Shown: positions 1 through 5,496 of the stretch, in pieces | Layout: every line of letters begins with the position of its first letter | Position numbering within the stretch: the first letter of the stretch is position 1 | Origin: a virus | Virus record (IMG/VR): IMGVR_UViG_3300021090_000111 | Coordinates: 1 to 22,480 of that record | Length of the DNA stretch: 22,480 bases | Reading direction: 5' to 3' (one strand) | The notes under the pieces: model-generated | The model's database searches: none | The model's input: the letters and a program-made list of their open reading frames with translations, nothing else | Told to the model about the DNA's origin: nothing | Translations under genes and position numbers: made by a program

Positions 1-633
1 CATTAGTTCAACATAACCAGCATACTCACCATCGAATGCAACATCTGCAGGATTTTCTATACGATAGTCCCACAATAAGTTGTAAGGATTGAGTCTTTTT
101 GCTTTAGTTATTTTAGGTTCAGATTGTTCCATCTTAGCTGCTTCTGCTGGTTTTAAGTAATTTGCTACAGAAGCATATTGATCTATAGAACCCCAATCAT
201 GCTCTAAACCAAGAATGTTATATTTAATACCATCACGGAAAGCCATAAGAAATTGTCTAGAATATCCACCAAGAGTAGCATGTGTATCAATTATAGCTTC
301 AAGCATATCAGCTTCTGCCATATCATCTGGGGAAGAAACTACTGGAAAAAGAGGATAACCAGAAAGAAAAACATCTGCAAGATATCCAACAAAGGAATCA
401 ACTTGAGAAATTGTTACTGGAACTTCAATATTCTCCAGATCTACACCAGCTCTTATTGTTCCAGCTTTCTTATCATTTTCTTCTCTAAATCTATAGTAAG
501 CAATATCTATTTGTTCAGCTTTATTACGAAATTGATTATAACGCTTGTGTATTGTTAGAATGTTTTTTAAGTATTGTGTTAAATCTTTAATTGAATCCGG
601 TCTTAGTCTTACAACATCATTTTCTGCTGCCAA
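1..633 (-). CDS. Phage portal protein, N-terminal part (cut by window edge)
   Basis: This minus-strand frame is open for 211 codons from a TTG at 633-631 to the left edge, so the C-terminus is missing. The TTG start is favoured because AAGGAG (646-641) sits 7 bases upstream and no in-frame ATG lies nearby. The visible part is mostly helical and hydrophilic. It includes a segment DYRIENPADV near residue 190, which resembles the 'D-R-x-x-x-P-A-D' stretch of podovirus/siphovirus portal proteins. The portal forms the dodecameric ring through which TerL pumps DNA. The position directly downstream of TerL (12 bases between TerL stop and this start) supports the call; TerS-TerL-portal is the classical order. 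The family call rests mainly on context and this one motif, because the C-terminal stem is not in the window. Confidence 0.7.
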   Translation of the reverse strand, partial: MAAENDVVRLRPDSIKDLTQYLKNILTIHKRYNQFRNKAEQIDIAYYRFREENDKKAGTIRAGVDLENIEVPVTISQVDSFVGYLADVFLSGYPLFPVVSSPDDMAEADMLEAIIDTHATLGGYSRQFLMAFRDGIKYNILGLEHDWGSIDQYASVANYLKPAEAAKMEQSEPKITKAKRLNPYNLLWDYRIENPADVAFDGEYAGYVELM

Positions 634-644
634 TTCGACTCTCC

Positions 645-2123
645 TTAAAATGGAGTATTACTTGGACGCACACGTGCTATTCTTGATCCTAGTATGCGTC
701 TTACAGAAAGAAGGTGTCCGTATTCATTACGGACTTGGATGCCCATAGCAGGAGCATCTAGCCAATCATCTTTATTCTTAAGCTTTCCTACTCTGTACGC
801 TGTAGCCTGATAAACAAACTTAACACGATCTTCTCCTCTTAGAAAGAAGTAATTTGAAGCATATATTTCTTTAATAAAAAGACGAATATGTTGTTCTTTT
901 GTTTTAGTAGCTGGACGAACAATAGGAACACATGTAATACCTGTTAACTGTTCCTGCTGATGATAGCGTTGCATCCAGAAACCTAGAGTCTGTTGATAAC
1001 CATTAGATTCAATTGCAATTAAAGAAGCATCATTTCTTATAGCCATATCTGTAGTCTCAATACAAGTCTTTAGAGGATCCCAGATACCTCCATCCATCTC
1101 AACAATATAACCGCGGGCATCCATAATATGATGTGCAGCTATTACATTATCATCAGCACCATTACGAAAGCCTGCTGGATCACATGTTACAAAAGCAGCA
1201 TCTGGAGGAGGAATTACTGTTAGTAAAGGTTCTGGAAAAGCTCCTTTAAGTAATGAGGAAGTAGATTCTATTGGATCATTCATAATCTCAGCAAACCAAA
1301 TATGAGCTTTTCCTAAAGATTCATCATGAATAAATCCCTCATACAAGTCTTCTAAAGTCTGTAACTCAGGCCATAAGGAAGTTTCATCAGCAAGAATAGC
1401 TCCTGTAATAAGAGAAATCCAAACTGGATTGATTTTAAGCATGTAAAGAATACAGTGGTCAGAATACATATTACCTACGTAGATAATACAAGCAAAAGCA
1501 GGATCAACAACTTTTAATAGCGTTCCAATAAACCAATCATTAAGAGCTTCACGTTCTGTATCAGAAGAATCATTTTCTTTAGTCTGCATATCATCATTTA
1601 GAAGAAAATCTGGGCGTCTTAAGCCTTCATTAACTCCACGAACAGCAGTACCAGCTCCTATAGCCTTTATAATGATAAGACGACGACGATAAACAGCCTT
1701 TTTCATCCCAGCATTGTCCACAGCAGGTTCCCATATACTGTAAATGTTTACTAAATTACGAGAAGATAGAATTGCATCTACGTCACGAAGAAAAGAATAA
1801 CCAAGTTCTTCTGTAGCACAGACAATTAGAACAAAAGTAACCTTTCCATAGCAAATAAGCCAGCAAACTAGGACTTTCAAGAAGGTTGTCTTAGCAAACC
1901 CTCTTGGAAGTCCCATTGCATAGCGTATAATCTTGAAAAGATGTTCATCACGACCATCATGTATAGCTTTAACAATAAGCATCCACAAACCTACATAGTA
2001 ATTTGGGAATGGAAAGCGCATAATATCTGGTAAACAAAGCCCAGCAAAGAAATTAAAGTCCTTTTCAGCGCGATCATAAGCTTGTGAAGATTCTACTGCT
2101 AGATCAAGTACTTCAGAAGTCAT
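645..2123 (-). CDS. terL: Terminase large subunit (TerL), packaging ATPase and nuclease
   Basis: The 492-residue product has both TerL domains. The N-terminal ATPase shows a Walker A variant GLPRGFAKTT (residues 71-80), a VRGVNEGLRRPDF segment (161-173) typical of terminases, and Walker B acidic residues in FLLNDD (173-178). The C-terminal RNase H-like nuclease shows D315 in TCDPAG, E372 in AIESNG and D453/D456 in KDDWLD, the expected three-acid metal site. TerL drives genome packaging into proheads at the portal and cuts concatemers. Its start overlaps the end of the TerS-like gene by 11 bases, which implies translational coupling, and the portal follows. The length is normal for the family and no disruption is seen. 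Confidence 0.95.
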   Translation of the reverse strand: MTSEVLDLAVESSQAYDRAEKDFNFFAGLCLPDIMRFPFPNYYVGLWMLIVKAIHDGRDEHLFKIIRYAMGLPRGFAKTTFLKVLVCWLICYGKVTFVLIVCATEELGYSFLRDVDAILSSRNLVNIYSIWEPAVDNAGMKKAVYRRRLIIIKAIGAGTAVRGVNEGLRRPDFLLNDDMQTKENDSSDTEREALNDWFIGTLLKVVDPAFACIIYVGNMYSDHCILYMLKINPVWISLITGAILADETSLWPELQTLEDLYEGFIHDESLGKAHIWFAEIMNDPIESTSSLLKGAFPEPLLTVIPPPDAAFVTCDPAGFRNGADDNVIAAHHIMDARGYIVEMDGGIWDPLKTCIETTDMAIRNDASLIAIESNGYQQTLGFWMQRYHQQEQLTGITCVPIVRPATKTKEQHIRLFIKEIYASNYFFLRGEDRVKFVYQATAYRVGKLKNKDDWLDAPAMGIQVRNEYGHLLSVRRILGSRIARVRPSNTPF

Positions 2124-2682
2124 CTGGTATTTCCGAGGGGACCAAAATAGCCTCCTCTAAGTCTGTAGCACGTTGCGTAACAATTCTTTCTAAAACACGT
2201 TGAGCTTGTTTATCTGCTACTCGCTCAAAAAGTTCTCGCACAGCAGGAGCATTTAAAGCAGCAAGAGGCTTTCCATCTACTGAAATTACTTCTTTTCTTT
2301 CATTAAACAAAAGCTCAGGAACAGCAGCTTGTGGAAGTTGTAGTACAACAACTTGTGTTCTGTTATCGTGGACTATTCCAGCAGGCACTACAGTCTTTTG
2401 TCTACGCTGAATTAGCATTCCCATTGCTTTTGTAAGATCAGTAAACTCTGCAAAAGGTAGATTAGCTTCAAACTGTGAAAGAACCTTGGACTCAAGCTTA
2501 ACATAACGAGAGTCAAGAGCAATTTCTTCTTCTGCAACAGCAATTTTCTTCTTTTCAATTTCAATTTCTGATATGTTTTCAAGTGCAACTTGTGAGACAT
2601 AAGCTTCGCTACATCCACACATGCTTGCCACCTTCACCTGTGGAAAACCTTGTGCAAGATAAGCGATAACTCTGTCTTTCAT
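2113..2682 (-). CDS. terS: Probable terminase small subunit (TerS), HTH DNA-binding protein
   Basis: The 189-residue product has an N-terminal helix-turn-helix at about residues 3-31 (AYLAQGFPQVKVASMCGCSE), then a charged heptad-like helix at about 35-75 (EIEIEKKKIAVAEEEIALD), and an acidic C-terminal tail. HTH followed by an oligomerising helix is the usual TerS layout: it binds the packaging site and feeds DNA to TerL. AAGGAG lies 7 bases before the ATG. The gene overlaps terL by 11 bases and is the first gene after the terminator at 2786-2825. I see no good sigma-70 promoter in the 100 bases before it (best is TTAACA with a poor -10), which fits late, phage-activated expression. A plain HTH regulator is the alternative, but the terL neighbour favours TerS. 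Confidence 0.75.
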   Translation of the reverse strand: MKDRVIAYLAQGFPQVKVASMCGCSEAYVSQVALENISEIEIEKKKIAVAEEEIALDSRYVKLESKVLSQFEANLPFAEFTDLTKAMGMLIQRRQKTVVPAGIVHDNRTQVVVLQLPQAAVPELLFNERKEVISVDGKPLAALNAPAVRELFERVADKQAQRVLERIVTQRATDLEEAILVPSEIPDDF

Positions 2683-2785
2683 TTGCTTCTCCTTGGATAC
2701 TCTTTCTTCTTATTCTACTTTAAGCCATGTAAAAAGATAAGAAAAATTTGTTAAGGACGGAGTTGAGATACTATACGCCGTTTGC

Positions 2786-2825
2786 AAAAAAGGCCCGATG
2801 CCCCGGTAGTCTGGAAGCACGGGCC
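2786..2825 (-). terminator. Rho-independent terminator ending the leftward early block
   Basis: Read on the minus strand, GGCCCG (2825-2820) pairs with CGGGCC (2797-2792), extended inside by TGC/GCA with one unpaired base, followed directly by a run of six T (2791-2786). It sits 7 bases past the stop of the small gene at 2832-3005 and about 100 bases before the TerS-like gene, so it separates the small-gene block from the packaging block. Confidence 0.85.
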
Positions 2826-2831
2826 TTAGCA

Positions 2832-3005
2832 TCACGCTGTTCTCCTCGTATGCAATTGAAAGTCTCTCGTCTGCTTCAGCACATAGACCAGCACGCTTAC
2901 AATCAGGTAATGATGCTTGATCCACATCTCCGCAGTAGCTTGGCTCTTGAAGTAGATATCAGTCGAGAGCTCCTGATTATCCACGGTGAGTATAAGCCTG
3001 AGCAT
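2832..3005 (-). CDS. Small hypothetical protein, 57 residues
   Basis: This frame starts with MLRLILTVDNQELSTDIYF and has a hydrophobic stretch around residues 33-43 (YLIVSVLVYVL) and a basic tail ending HTRRTA. It follows the 3070-3708 gene by 64 bases and its stop lies 7 bases before the terminator stem, as expected for the last gene of a transcription unit. Against it, no Shine-Dalgarno sequence is visible before the ATG. A GTG-started frame (2925-2710) on the same strand runs through the terminator and is less likely. I recognise no family. It may be a small membrane-associated or basic host-directed protein, or non-coding trailer. Confidence 0.4.
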   Translation of the reverse strand: MLRLILTVDNQELSTDIYFKSQATAEMWIKHHYLIVSVLVYVLKQTRDFQLHTRRTA

Positions 3006-3069
3006 GTTGAGCAGCTAACAAGCTCGAAGTTACGGCTCCGAGCTTGCTATGCTGTCTGGCGCCGGTGGC

Positions 3070-3708
3070 TTAGAAGTCGCTCGGAGCACCCGGAGCGCAA
3101 GCTTCTTCCACGCTCGTGAGGTACTTCGTATAGCGCGACAGGTCGGCTTCTGCGAGAGTCTCGGCGTATGCGTTGAGATACGCCTTCATCTTCTCCTTCG
3201 CAGTATCCGGCTGGAGAGCCAGAGCCTGCTTGTTGCGAAACAGTCCGATCAGCATAGCCTGAGTCTGCACGGACTTGCCCAGGCTTTGCACGTAGGCAGC
3301 GAAGCTTACAACCGCTTCGCGGACGAGCTTCATTGCTTCAGCATTGCCCTTGTGCTCACCTTCTGCGACCAGCTCCTCGAAGGTGGATGCGATCTTCTGC
3401 CCATCTTTGAGTTCTGCTGTGCCGGAGATCAGCTTGTTGCGCGCCTGCATCTTCGCAGACGCCACAGCAGCATAGAAGAGCCAGTCGAGCTTCTCGTCTT
3501 CGTAGACTGGCAGCCCGTCTTCTCCCATCTCCTTGACCTTCGCGGTGACGCCGAAGGCTTCAAGAGTCGGGATAGGAACGACCATTTCACCGACTTTCTG
3601 GTACTCGTTCTTGTCCGGGCCGACGGACACCTTCTTCGAGACATCCAGCGTATGAGCGATCCAGCCCGCTGGTACTACGACTTTCGGAGCTTCTGTCTTC
3701 GTTTCCAT
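3070..3708 (-). CDS. GC-rich phage protein of unknown function, 212 residues, probably abundant
   Basis: The start is METKTEAPK at 3708, chosen because AGAGGAG lies about 9 bases upstream; the longer frame back to 3735 has no ribosome site. The protein is soluble and mixed alpha/beta, with no signal peptide. An N-terminal part has the motif VVPIPTLEAFG (about residues 40-50). A helical part follows (KLDWLFYAAVASAKMQAR, FEELVAEGE, then a long helix containing GKSVQTQAMLIGLFRNKQAL). The tail is acidic. Its codons are clearly richer in G+C than those of the packaging genes. It has a private sigma-70-like promoter (3786-3814), an inverted repeat around the -35, and a hairpin leader (3731-3765); a terminator lies downstream. 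Such wiring suggests an abundant, separately controlled protein. I cannot assign a function; structural, DNA-binding or host-directed roles are all open. Confidence 0.85.
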   Translation of the reverse strand: METKTEAPKVVVPAGWIAHTLDVSKKVSVGPDKNEYQKVGEMVVPIPTLEAFGVTAKVKEMGEDGLPVYEDEKLDWLFYAAVASAKMQARNKLISGTAELKDGQKIASTFEELVAEGEHKGNAEAMKLVREAVVSFAAYVQSLGKSVQTQAMLIGLFRNKQALALQPDTAKEKMKAYLNAYAETLAEADLSRYTKYLTSVEEACAPGAPSDF

Positions 3709-3730
3709 GGTACAACTTCTCCTCTGAGGT

Positions 3731-3765
3731 GCCATCCTTGAAGATGCTACATCAGGCCGGATGGC
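3731..3765 (-). promoter_or_regulatory. Stem-loop in the 5' leader of the 3070-3708 gene
   Basis: GCCATCC (3731-3737) and GGATGGC (3759-3765) form a 7-bp stem, with an inner GATG/CATC stem (3742-3745 with 3749-3752). It lies between the promoter and the AGAGGAG ribosome site, so it would form in the first part of the mRNA. Such 5' hairpins can stabilise phage mRNAs or modulate translation; which applies here is inference. Confidence 0.55.
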
Positions 3766-3785
3766 TTATCCTGATTCAAGCACAC

Positions 3786-3814
3786 ATGATACACTAAGCG
3801 ATCCTCTAAGTCAA
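3786..3814 (-). promoter_or_regulatory. Sigma-70-like promoter for the 3070-3708 gene
   Basis: On the minus strand TTGACT (3814-3809) is followed after exactly 17 bases by TATCAT (3791-3786), each matching consensus at 5 of 6 positions. Expected start is about 3779, giving a leader of about 70 bases before the ATG at 3708. It lies 20 bases past the stop of the 3834-4010 gene. Confidence 0.75.
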
Positions 3815-3826
3815 GCTAAGATCGCT
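3797..3826. repeat. Inverted repeat around the -35 box (operator candidate)
   Basis: AGCGATC (3797-3803) and GATCGCT (3820-3826) are perfect 7-base inverted arms that enclose the -35 box at 3809-3814. A dimeric regulator bound here would block RNA polymerase. AGCGATC occurs again at 4885-4891 in the large intergenic region. Confidence 0.5.
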
Positions 3827-3833
3827 CGATCTA

Positions 3834-4010
3834 TCATTTGCGCAGCAGTATCCATAGCGCAGCTTCGATACTCCAGCCTCGTACAGCCAAGTACTTCGCT
3901 GCGATATAGTAGCTCACTTTCGAGATGTCGATAGCAGCTTGGATCTGCTGCAATCCTGTTGCAGAAGGATCATTTCTTCGCACTCTGATGATATCGTCTG
4001 CGGTAAGCAT
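3834..4010 (-). CDS. Small protein, 58 residues, with a UBA-like C-terminal pattern
   Basis: The start MLTADDIIRV is chosen because GAGGAG lies 7-8 bases upstream; upstream in-frame codons have no such site. The gene starts one base after the stop of the 84-residue gene (TAA, C, ATG), so the two are coupled. The C-terminal half IAAKYLAVRGWSIEAALWIL has the spacing seen in UBA-type three-helix folds such as the N-terminus of EF-Ts (alanine-rich helix, turn, then a 'IEAA' helix). This is a pattern resemblance only. Unknown function; position next to the divergent promoters suggests early expression and possibly a host-directed role. Confidence 0.7.
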   Translation of the reverse strand: MLTADDIIRVRRNDPSATGLQQIQAAIDISKVSYYIAAKYLAVRGWSIEAALWILLRK

Positions 4011-4011
4011 G

Positions 4012-4266
4012 TTAGAATCTCCTCGTTGATTGAGTGGACTTACGAAGCATCCAGCCTTTGTCTCCGTCTTCTCTCCTGATGATCTTAAGTACGATATCAG
4101 GATAAGCAGAGTTCTCAACTACTGGATAACGAACCTGACGCTCTATGCAACGTATTGCTCGCTTCTTTAGATTCTGCTGTTGATCTTCTGCGAGCTTCCC
4201 AAACTGAAAGTCTGTGAGGAAAGCTACTCGCAGAGCACTGTTCCTGCGATTCTGAGGCAATGCCAT
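4012..4266 (-). CDS. Small basic early protein, 84 residues, unknown
   Basis: The start MALPQNRRNSALRV is set by AAGGAG 6 bases upstream; the frame extends further but without a ribosome site. The protein is strongly basic (many Arg and Lys, ending KSTQSTRRF) with a central helix (KLAEDQQQNLKKRAIRCIER). There is no signal peptide, membrane segment or recognised family. It is the first gene of the leftward unit, about 40 bases from the start site predicted for the TTGACA promoter at 4313-4341, so it should be among the earliest leftward products. Basic early phage proteins often bind nucleic acid or host enzymes, but nothing specific shows here. Confidence 0.8.
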   Translation of the reverse strand: MALPQNRRNSALRVAFLTDFQFGKLAEDQQQNLKKRAIRCIERQVRYPVVENSAYPDIVLKIIRREDGDKGWMLRKSTQSTRRF

Positions 4267-4312
4267 GTGAGACTCCTTCCTTATCAACTCGTTGATCGAA
4301 ACTACATGGTGC

Positions 4313-4341
4313 AAAATAGCATGAGGCTCCGAGCTTGTCAA
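4313..4341 (-). promoter_or_regulatory. Strong leftward sigma-70-like promoter
   Basis: On the minus strand TTGACA (4341-4336, perfect -35) is followed after 17 bases by TATTTT (4318-4313, 4 of 6). It lies 46 bases before the ATG at 4266 and opposes the rightward TTGACA promoter at 4455. Both -35 boxes share the context GGGCTTGACAA. Confidence 0.75.
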
Positions 4342-4371
4342 GCCCAACGATTCTTCTTTATGTTGTCATAG

Positions 4372-4402
4372 CGAACCAATGAGTTTGCTTTATATTGGTT
4401 CG
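4372..4402. repeat. Inverted repeat 1 between divergent promoters
   Basis: CGAACCAAT (4372-4380) and ATTGGTTCG (4394-4402) are perfect 9-base inverted arms with a 13-base spacer. It lies upstream of both -35 boxes, so neither predicted promoter transcribes it. This makes a protein-binding site more likely than an RNA hairpin. Confidence 0.6.
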
Positions 4403-4408
4403 ATAGGA

Positions 4409-4451
4409 CGAATATCCCCGTAGGTTGTCAGAAGACTTTAGGGGATATTCG
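4409..4451. repeat. Inverted repeat 2 between divergent promoters
   Basis: CGAATATCCCC (4409-4419) and GGGGATATTCG (4441-4451) are perfect 11-base inverted arms with a 21-base spacer. The right arm ends 3 bases before the rightward TTGACA. Arm centres are 32 bases apart, about three helical turns, compatible with one regulator on one DNA face. It could be an operator or part of an origin. Confidence 0.65.
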
Positions 4452-4454
4452 GGC

Positions 4455-4482
4455 TTGACAATGCTGAACCGAATGGTATTGT
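4455..4482 (+). promoter_or_regulatory. Rightward sigma-70-like promoter
   Basis: TTGACA (4455-4460, perfect) and TATTGT (4477-4482, 4 of 6) are separated by 16 bases. No protein gene with a ribosome site follows for 1 kb, so its transcript would be the structured region at about 4489-5000 or a long leader of the rightward operon. Confidence 0.6.
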
Positions 4483-4488
4483 AGCACC

Positions 4489-5000
4489 ATAGTAGTAGAG
4501 ATACGTTCCTAATGCTATAGCGAATACGAGCCTGCGAGTGGTATGAGCGGAAGTGAGTGGACTTAATCTTTTCGTGTATCTGAGCCACAAGCGAAGATTC
4601 CAAAGAAAAGCTTTTGAATTATTCTCTTGAAGTTGAGCGAAGTCGGGAGAGGATGAGAGGAGGCTCATGAAGACGAAGAAGCCGAGGCGTATTTGTATTA
4701 TGCCGACTGCTTCAAAGTCTGAATGAGGGGAGAAACCAGTGGGGAAAGGGTGGGATGGTTTCTCCCCCTTCTGCATTAGATCTTGCTCTTGAACTTAAGC
4801 CGAGGACTAGCTTTGTAGTCCGAAGGCCAGTATCTCATTGGCTGTCGATTATGAGCGATAGCGAATGACAGCCGGCTTGACCGAAGCGATCTCCGAAGGA
4901 GGAGCGTAGGTTGCTTGCTTCGCACAGACTAGGCGCTTAATATCCTCTAAGCTTTGAAGCAGACTCTACGCATAGAGCTGAAAGCAAGAATCACAGGATC
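4489..5000 (+). ncRNA. Candidate structured non-coding RNA
   Basis: No reading frame with a ribosome site is visible here. The plus strand is purine-rich and holds a run of stem-loops: GGCGTA/TATGCC (4686-4704); a perfect 12-bp stem GGGGAGAAACCA/TGGTTTCTCCCC (4727-4767); GGACTA/TAGTCC (4804-4821); GGCTGTC/GACAGCC (4840-4873); and a long broken stem GCTTT, CAG, CTCTA with loop CGCA (4951-4985). A promoter (4455-4482) would start a transcript at about 4489. Size and phage setting recall large phage RNAs such as GOLLD and ROOL, but I cannot match either. Ends are approximate; no U-rich terminator is visible. Alternatives: leader RNA of the rightward operon, or hairpins of a replication origin. 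Confidence 0.4.
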
Positions 5001-5369
5001 ACAAGGATTGCACGATTTTACGGTTGCACCCCTCACTTCGCCTGTTTCGATGCCACAGTATATACAGCCTGCAAGACAGGTAAAGGCTGAGAAGAGTACA
5101 TATACAGTCAAAGTTTATTAAAGACTTAAAGGAATTAAGAGAGAGTATAATGTAATTATATAAAGATCAAAAATTTGAACCACACACGACTTCCTATAGG
5201 CAAATAGCATCTCTCTGTACTGTAAATACTACGCACAGATGAGATAATCCTTCTAAGTCAGGATTGAATGGGGGGAGAGCATGGTGCAAGCCTGCGATTC
5301 TGCAATTGGCATGATCGGATAGATTGGTGGATTTATTTCGCTAAGCTCCTTTGAGTCATATTATACCAC
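5001..5369. other. Non-coding stretch with AT-rich segment (possible origin unwinding region)
   Basis: No convincing gene. Contents: TTGCAC repeated at an interval of 16 bases near 5008-5030; a small hairpin CCTG/CAGG (5068-5080); then an AT-rich segment at about 5098-5180 with a TATAAT at 5146-5151 but no matching -35; an AATCC/GGATT pair (5246-5265). A 13-codon frame at 5281-5322 follows a GGGGGAG sequence but has no promoter of its own. The 9-mer AGCCTGCRA occurs at 4529, 5066 and 5289. Together with the AGCGA copies at 4370-4889, the AT-rich segment could be a replication origin; this is inference. Confidence 0.35.
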
Positions 5370-5398
5370 TTGACTTGGACTTCTACTTCTGTTAAACT
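5370..5398 (+). promoter_or_regulatory. Promoter of the rightward replication operon
   Basis: TTGACT (5370-5375, 5 of 6) is followed after exactly 17 bases by TAAACT (5393-5398, 4 of 6). It would start about 90 bases before the GTG at 5497. It is the last promoter-like site before an array of genes with almost no gaps, so it probably drives much of the operon. Confidence 0.65.
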
Positions 5399-5447
5399 CT
5401 GATATCTTATGCAAATCTCAGGTATCTAGTAGGCGATAGCATAAGCT

Positions 5448-5463
5448 TCTCTCCTCGGAGAGA
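5448..5463 (+). promoter_or_regulatory. Leader stem-loop with CUCG loop
   Basis: TCTCTC (5448-5453) and GAGAGA (5458-5463) form a perfect 6-bp stem with loop CTCG, inside the leader made from the 5370 promoter and 21 bases before the TAGGAG ribosome site of the first gene. There is no U run, so it is not a terminator; a stabilising or regulatory role is possible. Confidence 0.45.
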
Positions 5464-5496
5464 TTAGCAAGTCAACACTAAGACTAGGAGCTTTAA

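Noticed and set aside
2748-3741. Plus-strand frames opposite the leftward small genes, including one of 230 codons
   Set aside because: They are antisense to a gene with a promoter, ribosome site and terminator on the minus strand. GC-rich genes commonly create long antisense frames.
3034-4337. 13-base direct repeat GGCTCCGAGCTTG at 3034-3046 and 4325-4337
   Set aside because: One copy overlaps the leftward promoter spacer, but a few repeated 13-mers are expected by chance in a window of this size and the second copy has no promoter-like setting.
4438-4776. Minus-strand frame of 112 codons opposite the candidate RNA
   Set aside because: No ribosome site before its start, odd composition, and it covers the arms of the 12-bp hairpin; best explained as a chance frame.
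5111-5151. Possible phage-type (T7/T3-like) promoter in the AT-rich segment
   Set aside because: Only loose similarity; no single-subunit RNA polymerase gene is seen and no second copy was found in the window.
5281-5322. 13-residue frame after a GGGGGAG sequence, possible leader peptide
   Set aside because: It lies upstream of the operon promoter at 5370, has no promoter of its own, and lacks the amino-acid run of an attenuator peptide.
4267-5496. tRNA genes in the large intergenic region
   Set aside because: I looked for TTCRA-type T-arms with matching acceptor stems and found none that fold into a cloverleaf.
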